Shown: piece after piece, positions 33,300 through 44,418 of the stretch
How the letters are laid out: each line of letters begins with the position of its first letter
Position numbering within the stretch: position 1 is the stretch's first letter
Source: Cylicocyclus nassatus
Taxonomy: Eukaryota > Nematoda > Chromadorea > Rhabditida > Strongylidae
DNA: 64,000 nt
Direction: 5' to 3'
Assembly (NCBI GenBank): GCA_958299035.1
Contig: CATQJL010000112.1
Coordinates: 52,628,463-52,692,462, forward strand
Made by a program: the position numbers and the translations under genes
Notes under the pieces: generated by a model
What the model was told of the DNA's origin: nothing
Databases searched by the model: none
The model's input: only the letters and a program-made list of their open reading frames with translations

Positions 33300-34800
33300 C
33301 TGGAAGCAAATATATAACATCAAAAAATGTTTTCAGAGAGACTTTTAATAAAAGTCAGTAAAACTTACCGTGTTAAAGTACGGATGGACTGGACCACATC
33401 AGTCAACACTGCTTCTTGGTATTTATGCACTTCCTTAACTTTTTTACGACTTAAATCTTGCGATAAAGAGATTAGACATGAAGTGATATGGGCGTTTACC
33501 AAAAACGAGTCAAAGTCTTGCTCCCAAGGGCTTAAAATCAAATTCCTTTAAGGTCGTATCATTGTTTTGAAGAAAAGGGTGGGGAATGTGTGGTTTTACG
33601 TCAAAATCCGAGAAATTTTGTTTAGAGGAATTAATGAATGCTACGTGAGAGTTGCATCATACTGTAGGCTACAGTAATATAGCTCACCTTAAGGTCAAGC
33701 TTTTATTTGCGCCAGCGAATTGCTCCTTTCCGTGAAGACAGATTGGCAGCATGTTGCTGATTGAGATGAAACATGTTTCAATTGCTGCGCTAACACCAAA
33801 TCGTACATATTCTTCAAAGTGCAAAACATTTCTAAAATCGTCCCCCATATAGGCTGCGTTCACACTGAGTTTAAATGCTGTGCTGGAAATTGTTCTGAAC
33901 ATGCTGATCACGCAGCCATATCTTCCCAATCAGCGTCACTTATTCAATTTCTCATGTCAATAAAATAACCACTTTCAATTTTTCAGCTTGGGATTATGTT
34001 TCATTTAGTCATCGAACAACCTATTTTTAAAGGTCGAGCCTCCATTTTGTTGAGCCTTGGTGTACATTTTGAATACTCTTTTTCTGCAATTACCTAATGT
34101 ATTTTCATTCTTTCCACTTCTTTGTAACTTTCTTGCGAAGAACACTAAGTGAATTTTGGTGTTCTAATGACCTTTACCCCAATCTACGGCAAAGCAGACG
34201 GGGAATGAGGGGTGCTTAGCTTTTATTGCAGAAGCTTATTCGTTATCATTGTCTCATGGGCGTTGCCAGTGGATGGCAAAATCATTACATAAGATGATTA
34301 AAATATTCTATCTAGTTGCTGTAATACAAATAAATGTTTTTGATTACCAGAGATAATCCCTAGCTTAACCTTTCCGTTTGACATCTTCAAATTCTTTAAC
34401 TAAGTTGCTTTGCTTGGTGAATGTTTTTCTTTTCAAGCAATTGCTCTATGCACCTATGATTCAGCGGAGAAAATAAAAAAAAAGTTCAGCAATTATGTGC
34501 ATAGCTAAAATTAAGCAGTTAGAGAATGTGCATGGTTTTACATTCTGGTGTGTATATCCTTTCACAGTATCTCCTATCTTCGAGGTGAGGAGTTCAGAGT
34601 TTGGGCCAATTTAATGACGGTTTCTACTTCTGAAGAAATAGGCAGAAATTGCCAGCATTGTCAGTGTTGCATGCTGTCTAAAAAACTTTAAGGATACCAA
34701 ACTCTGATAGTAGTTTTTTCACATACGCTGATTCTATTAATCGATTCTGTACTTGCTTGCTAAAATGTCATACAATGTAACCGAACGATTATATTACACA
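33300..34800. other. Upstream block of cathepsin copy 2
   Basis: Collinear with 12638-14165. A TATA-like CATAAATA lies near 33420. A minus-strand frame at 33684-33929 (81 codons, containing VLHFEEYVRFGVSAAIE) is the most coherent version of the conserved upstream frame. It ends near an AATAAA and could be a 3' exon of another gene. Family not recognised. Confidence 0.3.
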
Positions 34801-34829
34801 CCCCATGACTTTCGTTTGATGGCAGCGTC

Positions 34830-35244
34830 TTACCACAATTTGGCCCTCGTTATTTTTGCGAACTGCAAGCGCTCCCGACCTTGTAAGCCTATAGGACATA
34901 TTTCCACGTAAAATCCCAGCAATCCCATTTTCCGAAGTCTCGTGCAAGAAGCGCGACCGATGTCCGGCTCTACCTTGGCTTCGGCTGCAAGGTTGAACAC
35001 GTCAAAAAGGATGGTATCGTCTGAGAAGATGTGCTGAAACCATTGGGCGCAAGCAGTGCGCTCCGCGCGTCGTCTTAAGCCCAATTTCCTCGGCAGGAGA
35101 GAACTTATCAAGTGGGAGTTGGGCATTGGCATAGTAAGGAGGTGCCATAATAAAATGAGTAAAAATCCAGTGTACTCCAAAAATCTGATGGGATAATGTT
35201 TGAGAATTTATGAAATAGCGAAAGTACTTGAATGATATTAGCAA
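34830..35244 (-). CDS. Hypothetical protein fragment, block 2 copy
   Basis: Paralogue of 14202-14640, with an internal loss of about 26 nt relative to copy 1. The C-terminal GLQGRERLQFAKITRAKLW stretch is retained. See the copy 1 entry for the uncertainty over reading frame. Confidence 0.2.
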
Positions 35245-35500
35245 CTGTGTGAGTAAATAAAGTTTTGATTTTCAAATTATTAAAGCATGTTTTCTTCTTT
35301 GAATATACTAATTTTTGCGCTTTTATTCCACGTTGTAGCTGTCCATCAAGAAGGGGTGCTCTGAACAACAAAGGACGATGTAGCAGTAGTGATCAAACAA
35401 AGGGACCCACTCGGGACATCTCTGTCACACAAGTCCATGGTTTTTCTCGTAATTGAAAGTCAGCCTAGTCCTTGCCAATCGACAGCTCATGTGATCGGTT

Positions 35501-35689
35501 ATGGCCTTGAAAAAAAAACTCCCAAAATTAATTAGCGTACTCAATGCGAGCGAACCTGCCACGAAGCAAGAAAAAGTTATGTTGCCCTTTTCCAAATTAG
35601 CTAAAGCTTTCCAACCACTTTTCGAGTACGATATTGAAGAGCCTAAGTTGGTGAACACTGTCTCAAATCTTGAAATAACGGAGGATTAA
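35501..35689 (+). CDS. Hypothetical 62-residue protein, block 2 copy
   Basis: Same length and frame as 14896-15084, with about nine substitutions and no indel (MALKKKLPKLISVLNASEPA at the start). Unrecognised. Confidence 0.3.
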   Translation: MALKKKLPKLISVLNASEPATKQEKVMLPFSKLAKAFQPLFEYDIEEPKLVNTVSNLEITED

Positions 35690-36039
35690 CAAAAAGACGT
35701 GTTAAACTTTCGGGACAGTATGAGTTTTTATAAGCTGTAAATTGTAGAAGTTGTATGTTTATTGATAGGCCGGCAAATAATATGACAAATGGTGTGGTGA
35801 CATATGGCAAATGATATTTCCCCAATCTCACGTCAAAATGCATCCAGAAGGTAGATAAAACCTGTCATCTAGCTGAAAAACCGCAGAAATTCTTACTCAG
35901 CGCAGGTTTCTAGAGCGAAATACATGTGAAAGCATTTTTAAACAAAAAAACATATAATCAATTCTTTTTGGTATGACACACCTTGACTAAGCAACTGTTC
36001 AACACGTTTGAATGCGTACCTGCCTAAACCCTATGACCC

Positions 36040-36305
36040 TATCAAACGCCTTGGAGAGATCAACGTAAACCACATTAATAGAAATACCACTATTGAGTGC
36101 CAAATTCCACTCAAAAACAGAGTCCACAAGACTAGTGGTAGTGGATGATCCTTCCATAAAACCATGTTGATCGATAGGGGATCACGTTAAGCCTTTCAAG
36201 CCACGATCAGTCTAATACGCAGGGCTTTCTCCATCAACGGCCCTAGAAGTCAAACTAATGGGCCATCTGAAAGCAGGCATGGGTTAGAGACTTAGGAGTC
36301 ACTGT
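36040..36305 (-). pseudogene. Reverse transcriptase fragment within a Tc1-like remnant
   Basis: It matches 20395-20660 of the minus-strand non-LTR element, including the FEFRVHH-proximal region and GATCCTTCCATAAAACCATG. It interrupts the Tc1-like repeat (35835-36020 and 36310-36638). The equivalent place in block 1 lacks it. Confidence 0.7.
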
Positions 36306-36535
36306 GATTAATGCCTGTTCTTGGAGGTAAGACACAGCTTGACTAGAGCAGCTGTTTAACGGTTTTGGATGTGTACCTTCCTAAAAATTTCGGAAGCTAG
36401 GAAGTGCTTCAATCAGTAAAAACTCCAGGTAACCCTATGATCTTGACCAGCCTTCAAGCCTGCTTGTTTCAAAATTTTTGATTTCTTCTTGTAACCAGAC
36501 GAAAACGAGACTCATTTTGTTGACTGATAGCAGGT

Positions 36536-38010
36536 TGGTAAACACACCGCTGTACCAAATCTTGGAACATTTTATTGACAACAGAGTGAGTTATGGCATT
36601 TTTTAAAAATGGATCTATAATTTTGTCCAGCACTGTATGACCAAAACTAAAAAGTTAGCAAGAGGGTTTAAACTCTACTAGCTGTCAGGAAAGACTTCTT
36701 ACTTAAAAAGTACTAGCTTGCTTACCCGGCTCCGCACGGTTCTGTCAAAACACTGTAATAAACGCTGTCCCATCCCTACCCCTGTACAGCTTTCCCTGTG
36801 CCCACTTCTACACTTCATTTCCTGTTCCCTGTATTGCTTTCAAAATCAGCATGCCCACTTGCCCCCCTGTGCGAACTCTCAGCCCTTCAGCTCAAATTTT
36901 GAGAAAATCGATAAAAACGATAAAAGTAAAAGGTAATACCAAAAATCAATATTGTATTTGGAATCGCCAGGCTCACTTACCCCCTGTGCCAACTCCCAAC
37001 CCTGTAGCTCAAACTTTGCAAAAAATCGATAAAATCGACAAAAGTAATCGATAATTCTAGAAACTACAGTCGAATCATTTCTTATGATCATGTGTGACAA
37101 AAAATTTAGGAAGCTAGGAAGTGCTTCAATCAGTAAAAACTCCAGGCGGACCTATAATTTTGATCAGCCTTCAAGCCTGCTTTTTTCAAAATATTTGATT
37201 TTTTCTTGATTATCCAAACAAAAACGAAACTCATTTTGTTGACTGATAGTGGGCTGGTAAACACACCGCTGTACCAAATCTTGGAACATTTTATTGACAA
37301 CAGAGTGAGTTATGGCATTTTTTAAAAATGGATCTATAATTTTGTCCAGCACTGTATGACCAAAACTAAAAAGTTAGCAAGAGGGTTTAAACTCTACTAG
37401 CTGTCAGGAAAGACTTCTTACTTAAAAAGTACTAGCTTGCTTACCCGGCTCCGCACGGTTCTGTCAAAACACTGTAATAAACGCTGTCCCATCCCTACCC
37501 CTGTACAGCTTTCCCTGTGCCCACTTCTACACTTCATTTCCTGTTCCCTGTATTGCTTTCAAAATCAGCATGCCCACTTGCCCCCCTGTGCGAACTCTCA
37601 GCCCTTCAGCTCAAATTTTGAGAAAATCGATAAAAACGATAAAAGTAAAAGGTAATACCAAAAATCAATATTGTATTTGGAATCGCCAGGCTCACTTACC
37701 CCCTGTGCCAACTCCCAACCCTGTAGCTCAAACTTTGCAAAAAATCGATAAAATCGACAAAAGTAATCGATAATTCTAGAAACTACAGTCGAATCATTTC
37801 TTATGATCATGTGTGACAAAAAATTTAGGAAGCTAGGAAGTGCTTCAATCAGTAAAAACTCCAGGCGGACCTATAATTTTGATCAGCCTTCAAGCCTGCT
37901 TTTTTCAAAATATTTGATTTTTTCTTGATTATCCAAACAAAAACGAAACTCATTTTGTTGACTGATAGTGGGCTGGTAAACACACCGCTGTACCAAATCT
38001 TGGAACATTT
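36536..38010. repeat. 719-bp tandem duplication, apparently identical
   Basis: 36536-37291 and 37255-38010 read the same base for base at an offset of 719, as far as I can compare by eye. The duplicated unit begins and ends within Tc1-like terminal remnants, so unequal exchange between these remnants explains it. It contains no recognised gene; identical frames occur at 36718-36936 and 37437-37655. Block 1 has a single copy. Confidence 0.85.
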
Positions 38011-38571
38011 CCTTGACAACAGAGTGAGTTATGGCATTTTTTAGAGTGGACCTATATTTGTCCAGCGCTGTGTAATAATCGATAAAGTGAATAATTCCGC
38101 TATTGAGAGTAATAGTTTCAGATGAAAGTTGACCACGTACTATTATAGTTGTGTATTTAAAAAAGAAAATGCCCTCCTTACATCTACTAAACAGCGTAAA
38201 GTTATGAAGGTGTTACCGCAACTAAAATTTCGAAACACATCTTCCAACAAGTTTACGAATCAAAAGCCTTCCCTCGTAGGTTAGACACGACAAAAAAATT
38301 CTTTCTATTGAGAAGTGAAAAATGCAAACATAAGTAGCATCCAGTAAAATTACTTTATTTCCATCAAATCAAAGAATTTCAAAGCAACATTTTCAGCATT
38401 AGCAAAATGAAGGAAGAACGTACAAGAAAATAAGAAAATTGCTGGTTTTCGGGGAATCTGAGATGCGAGAAGACGACGAATCAGCAGCTTTTTACCAATA
38501 CAGCTAAAGGCAGAGTTTAAAGAAGAGGCACTCCAGCTTTGGAAATTTTGATCATGTTACATGGAAACTAA

Positions 38572-39090
38572 AAGCATGAAACGCCAAAATGCACTGATAA
38601 ATGCCAGCGAGGTTGTTTCGCTCCATATAAGAAAGACAAAATTTACGGTAGGTTTGAATTCTCCTAAATTTTTATCTACAGTCATAGTCAAAATTGAAGC
38701 AAAAAACTACTACACGATAGCAGCAAACGAAAATGCTATTAAGAAAGAAGTTATGACGAACGGACCAGTGCGATCAGCATTTGATACTTATGTAGATTTC
38801 CGGCCATACTCTGGAGGGATATATGAAGTGAGCTCCCGTTATCATACGGTCTTACGAAGTTATGTACGGTGATAAAGATATGTGTATCCTTGAAATTTGG
38901 CTGTTTTCAAAGTCGAACGGTTCCTTCCAAGTTTATTAAACTCAAATTTAGTAACTATTTCAGCACATTGCTGGCGCACGTAGTGGAGGTCATGGCATGA
39001 AAATCATCGATTGGGATGTCGAGAAAGAAGGACAGAAAAGGCCTTATTGGATTATCGCTAATTCGTGGAATGTCGACTGGGGAGAGAAGG
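38572..39090 (+). pseudogene. Divergent cathepsin B-like fragment, plus strand
   Basis: Three exons join in phase. 38572-38647 encodes ETPKCTDKCQRGCFAPYKKD then KIY. 38700-38827 is 128 nt, the same length as in the other copies, and includes AIKKEVMTNGPVRSAFDTYV. 38964-39090 encodes [20 protein letters not shown] followed by [14 protein letters not shown]. Catalytic His and Asn are present. The C-terminal motif fits the one reported for blood-feeding helminth cathepsin B exactly, unlike copies 1-3. The Cys exon, propeptide and final exon are not found nearby, and a stop lies just upstream. Probably a truncated relic. Confidence 0.85.
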
Positions 39091-39757
39091 GTATTTTTAT
39101 GTTACTATATCAATTACGGAGAATCATCTTGTCTATCATGTACATTGGTTCATATTTGATGCGCGTTTATTATACCTCTTCTTTCAAGCGCTGGTTTTTG
39201 AAGTAAAACCGTAATCTTTCAAACTACGTGAAAGTTCGCTTCTCCTAGGTTTCCCTATAAACTTTCGTCTTCGGGAAGTCTTTGAAAGCGAAGTTCCTTG
39301 CTTTTAAAGTTAAGGAATTGTAGCTTTATTCTACCCGCTCTAAATCAATGAAGGATGATCAGATTTGTTTCAAGAAACATGTTATAATTGAGAAGATTTT
39401 TGCTACGAAATGCTCACCGATCCAAATTTTTTTGAAATTTCCTAAGCCGAAAAGCTTTTACTCAAACTTGGCTATTTGTTGGGACCATTCTGGTCTGCAG
39501 AAAAAGCTTACAAGGGAATGGGCAGAAGTCGAAGTCGCCAATCCAGAACAAGACGCATACCCTTCGGTGCTAGAAGCTGATTTCAAATCAGTCTTCCATA
39601 TCTACAGATCAGAACAGATCAGATCTGCATATACACGCCTTTGTAGGCGAAGTTATGGGCAGCTTTACAGCGCAAAAACTGTACACAAAAATTGCAAATC
39701 TAGGCAAATTATTGCCCTTTAGCTCACCTCTAGGTACGGGCCAAATAAAGTGACCTA

Positions 39758-41247
39758 CAGTACTGGCCATAATTACAAAGACACTTTAGAAACTTCGTAA
39801 TTTGCGTTCTTGTTGAGGAAACTGCCTGAAACTTTGCTGTTTAGTGCAGATGCATACATGATGTCTCAAAACGGCTTCCAATTTTGTTGAGTTTGAATGG
39901 AGAAACTTAGAAAAATTCGAAAAACTCCTACCGAAAGCTTTACAAAATTATAAAGACACAAGGGTTTTTTTTTTGAACACTACGCATCCTCAACTCTGAA
40001 ATTCTTCTGTGCAGTTACATACTAAAATACGAAACATTATCAACATATGCGACCTGCTATCCTTCTCAAAGAGAAACGTTCACTGCAGTTTTTGCTTTCA
40101 AAAGCACCAAAAGACAATCTGCTTCAACAACAGCGTTTGAAGAGTTTTCAAGCTCTTGTTCATCTCAGATGATAGTTATGGAATCAACTGAGCTAAATGT
40201 TGAAGAGCGCTATCGTAAACTCTGCATGATCGCTGATATTGCGGACAGACTCCAACCTTAACATAGTTTGTCACGCTTTCAAACCACAAAACTCAATTTT
40301 CAAGCAACAGGAAGTACTGTAATGTAGCCAGTCGGCTATACACAGTACACTTGGTGCATAGTTAGGAAACTATTTCGAAGTTAGCATAATGCTTCAGCCA
40401 CAGTTGTCACCCACTGAATGTTGAGCGAAGCAGCCTGCATAATCATAGCCAAATCAGATCACGAAATAGAACAGGAGACCGCTCAAGAACTTCAAACCTT
40501 AGCTAATCTCATTCTTTGGATAAAATCTGACATGAGACAGAGAGAAAAATTGAGATTTATGATTATCTCGAATCCATTCTCGCAAAAAATTTTCGTGGAG
40601 AGTGTTTCAGGTCTAAATGGCGACCGCACCATTAGGAAAGATCTAAAAATTATTGCGAAAGTTGCATCACCATGTAGGCAGTGTAATAAATCAGGTTCAG
40701 CATTTATGGACTTTGCAAAGCGTGGCATTATGTTGAGGTTGGAGTCTGTCCGTCAACAACAGCGGTCACTCAGAGTTTACGAAAGCGCTCCTCAACTCGT
40801 TTATCGAAAAGGCTCAGTGGGTTTCATGACTATTATCTGAGATGAATGAGAGCTTGGAAACTCTTCAAACCAGTTGTTTGCTGAAGCAGATTGTCTTTTG
40901 GTGCTTTTAAAGCAAAAAATGCAGTAAACGTTTCTCCTTGAAAAAGAATAACAGGTGGCAATGTTGAAAATGTTTCGTATTTTAGTATGTAACTGTACAG
41001 AAAAATTTTAGAGGGAGGCGATAGTGTTCCAAAAAAAAACCCTGGTGTGTCTATAATTTTGCCCAGTTTTCGGTAGGGGTTTTTCGAATTTTCCTAAGTT
41101 TCTCCATTCAAACTCAATAAAATTGGAAACCGTTTTGAGGGATCATGGTAGACATGTGCACTAAACAGCATAGTTTCAGGCAGGTTCGTCAAGAAGAACG
41201 CAATTACGACAATTTCTAGAGTGTCTTTATAATTATGGCCAGCACTG
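39758..41247. mobile_element. Tc1-type long-inverted-repeat element, 1490 bp
   Basis: CAGTACTGGCCATAATTAC opens it, the complement of CAGTGCTGGCCATAATTA closes it, and TA flanks both sides. CAGTGCTGGCCA is the Tc1 terminus. Inverted arms exceed 500 bp, with extra internal terminus-like motifs (about 39945 and 41045). A 140-codon plus-strand frame (40418-40840) spans the centre and part of the right arm; it shows no DDE transposase features. Non-autonomous by appearance. Confidence 0.88.
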
Positions 41248-41249
41248 TA

Positions 41250-42206
41250 GCTGTTGTCTTGGTCCAGCACTGAGCCGACGATGGCTCTGTACAACCAAGT
41301 TTGTTTTTTTACCACGATTTCTTAGCAAAATAATGGCCTTGAACGGCTTATAACTTCATCTACAAAAGTGTTCTGCAGATAAGGAAGACATATCAGCATT
41401 TTATGTTGCATCTAATGGTATGCAGCTTGCTTGAATTGGCCACTTCGATTTCTGACCATTTCCTTGTTAGGTGGAAAGCAATTGCAGAACTTTCGCTTTA
41501 AGGAGGTATATTGAACCTAGAGCTATTAACGATAGAAAAATGGCAGGCTTTTTTTGCTTTTCGGATGAGAATAATTTGGGGGAACCTAGAAAACGCAGTT
41601 TTCTGCCTTAGCTAAAATGCAGTATAAAGTGGGTGGTTTTGCTTTTTCGGCAATATTTCTTCGCAAAAAAATTTCGTAAATTCCATGTATATTACTACTC
41701 AGTCGACCATAGGCTATGCAGTGAGCCAAGTTTGCTCCTTTCTAATATGCGATTAAATTATGCTCTCTCAAACTAGAGCTTTAAAGAATTCTCGGCTATA
41801 TTTGGTTCAGAAAATCTTTCCCATGGTGATTACATTGATACAAAATCATACCTCGTATGGCTGAAGATTTGCTGCTTATGATGGTTTGCAATGCACCTAT
41901 AAAAATGTTTTGAAAAAGTATTATCTTGATTGAAAGTTGCAGTTATGAAAACGTTCATCAATTATGAACCAACCTAATGTTAGGTCGGTTCGAAAGTTAG
42001 TGCCGTTAGACCTATCCGAAAATCACTAAGCATATTGATGTGTGTTGTTGTATGCCTAAACACTGTTTAGGCATACTCCTAGACAGTGCTTGTGCAGGAT
42101 TTTGTCTGTTTTTGGCAGTCATGTTTTGGTTCCGACTCTTATAGTGAGCGTCGAATCGTTGTAATCTCCAACCTCTGTTTTTTACCCAATCTAATTCCAG
42201 CTACAT
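41250..42206. other. Repeat-derived stretch, no gene
   Basis: It holds a solo right end of the CTAACAAGG family (about 41428-41475) and a solo mariner-type end TTAGGTCGGTTCGAAAGTTA at about 41981. Part (about 41580-41720) resembles 49370-49500. No reading frame of interest. Confidence 0.45.
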
Positions 42207-42241
42207 TACCGCTCACATTTTTTGAAAAATAGACGCGAATG

Positions 42242-42345
42242 TATGGACATGTATGGACATGTACGGACATGTCCGTATAGTACATATATGGACATGTCCA
42301 TACATGTATGGACATGTTCGTACATGTCCGTACATGTCCATGCAT
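42242..42345. repeat. GGACATGT decamer array near the foldback end
   Basis: About eight imperfect repeats of GGACATGTNC lie in the left sub-terminal region, including two perfect GGACATGTCC palindromes at 42265-42274 and 42290-42299. A shorter array is in the right arm (46834-46893). GGACATGTCC also fits the p53 half-site consensus; binding of transposase to sub-terminal repeats is the more likely role. Confidence 0.75.
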
Positions 42346-44418
42346 CAGCGTCGCGTGGCTATATTTCGCTTCAGAGTGGACGAATTCTGAATCCAAAGCC
42401 ATTATTCAATTCAGCTCGGCGCGAAGATCTTCCGATATATTGGAAGTGGGGGTACGATGTCTTCGGTATTCCGTTTCCAGTTTTTTCAATTTGTTTTGCT
42501 GAAGTCCTTTCGCGAATATGTGAAGCAACGCCCACCCAACATAGAAGACTATACTGAGTACTATTCGATAAACTGTTCTTGTAGATTATTGTGCACTAAA
42601 AATAGGCTCAGACTTCTTTCCAAAGGAGATAGAAGCGTTGGTGAATTTTGGAAAATCACGCGTATTTAAATACTACTCGCCATAACTTCCTTCGGAATAA
42701 GTATATCTTGAATCGGAAAGCAGCGCCTTCAGCTCATCAAGGCGAATCTTTCTATATACAGCATGTCCTTGATATTTCGATTTCAGTATTGTTGAATCTT
42801 TCTGAGGACGTCTTTTCGCGAAGGTGTAAAGCAGCGAGCATTGTCCCGAGTACGATCCAGCAAGGATCTTTCGATAGCTTTTTTTGTAGATTATGATGTG
42901 TTAGATAGTAGCCGCAGGTTTCTTTTCAATGGAAATAGAACGGCTGGTAAATTGTGGAAAAATCTTGTCGTTCCAAATTCTACTCGCCATAGCCGCAGGA
43001 TACGAAGCTATCTTGCTAAGCAGATGTGAGTTTCGAAATCAGCAGGTCGAATGACCTCTGTGAGCAAGTTTTCCGATATGTTTGCGTTATTCCATTTTTT
43101 CTCGTTTTACGCTCCAGAAGCTCGCCGATGGATTTTGGTCAAAATGTTGATGCTCCTGAATTGTAAAGAAACTTCGCTTATAGAGGTTTTCGAACACGCT
43201 CTTTACGAAAATCGTGGTCTTTGAGGATTACAGTGTCTTTTTGGAGAGATACGGTGAGGTGACTGTAGCTGCATCACGAAAGTGCGTAACTTTGGCCGCA
43301 CTTCTCGCGTATCTGTCAGAAACCTTGCCTGCTTGCTTTCCTCAGTCAAAGCTAATAGGTACTGTGCTATCGAACGGTGCATTACTCAGGCTCCAGTCTG
43401 TGAAACTCGCCGAGTTACGAGCCTACGAAAACACGTCCTCATGAATTTTGCCCAAAATGTAAAGATCGCATATCTCGTCGAAATTCCTCTGTGAGCGGTT
43501 GTATGACGCTCGTTGCAGATATTATGTTCGCTTCGTCGAACGACTCCCAATGTACTGAATATGGTGCTTGCGTCTGCTTCAGCTGCTCAATTGAATATCA
43601 AAGCTATTTCGTGGCTAGAGCTCAAAGCACTAAATCTAACACAATAAGATCCATCAAAAATGTGAAAGGATTTGATCAGCGCGTTGTACAAACGCTCACG
43701 GAGAAATTTCGACAAAATATGCTATCTCTATATTTTGGGCAAAATTCATGAGGATGTGTTTTCGTAGGCTCGTAACTCGGCGAATTTCACTGACTGGAGC
43801 CTGAGTATAATGCACCATTCGATAGCACAGCACCTAGTAACTTTGAATGAGAAAAGCAAGCAGGCAAGGTTTCTGACAGATACGCGAGAAGTGCGGCCAA
43901 AGTTACGCACTTTCGTGATGAAGTTACAGTCGCCTCACCGTATCTCTCCAAAAAGAGCCTGTAATCCTCAAAGACCACGATTTTCGTAAAGAGCGTGTTC
44001 GAAAACCTCTATAAGCGAAGTTTCCTTACAATTCAGGAGCATCAACATTTTGACCAAAATCCATCGGCGAGCTTCTGGAGCGTAAAACGAGAAAAAATAG
44101 AATAACCCAAACATATCGGAAAACTTCCGCACAGAGGTTATCCGACCAGCTGATTTCGAAACTCACATCTGCTTAGCAAGATAGCTTCGTATCCTGCGGC
44201 TATGGCGAGTAGAATTTGGGACGACAAGATTTTTCCACAATTCACCAGCCGTTCCATTTCCTTTAAAAAGAAACCTGCGGCCACTATCTAACACATCATA
44301 ATCTACAGAAAATTGCTATCGAAAGATCCTTGCTGGAATGTACTCGGGACAATGCTCGCTGCTTTACACCTTCGCGAAAAGACGTCCTCAGAAAGATTTA
44401 AGAATACTGAAATCGAAA

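Larger units (their letters stand above)
27786..38361. repeat. Duplicated cathepsin block, copy 2
   Basis: Collinear with 6835-18708. It lacks the copy 1/3 intron elements and the hAT-like insertion. It carries its own MITE (29588-30388), a reverse transcriptase fragment (36040-36305) and a 719-bp tandem duplication. It begins in the right half of a CTTACAAGGG-family element (ends 28034). Confidence 0.75.

Noticed and set aside
42139..42402. Repetitive peptide frame rich in HVxTCxxM as a metal-binding protein
   Set aside because: The repeats come from the GGACATGT DNA array near the end of a foldback element and appear in several frames on both strands.
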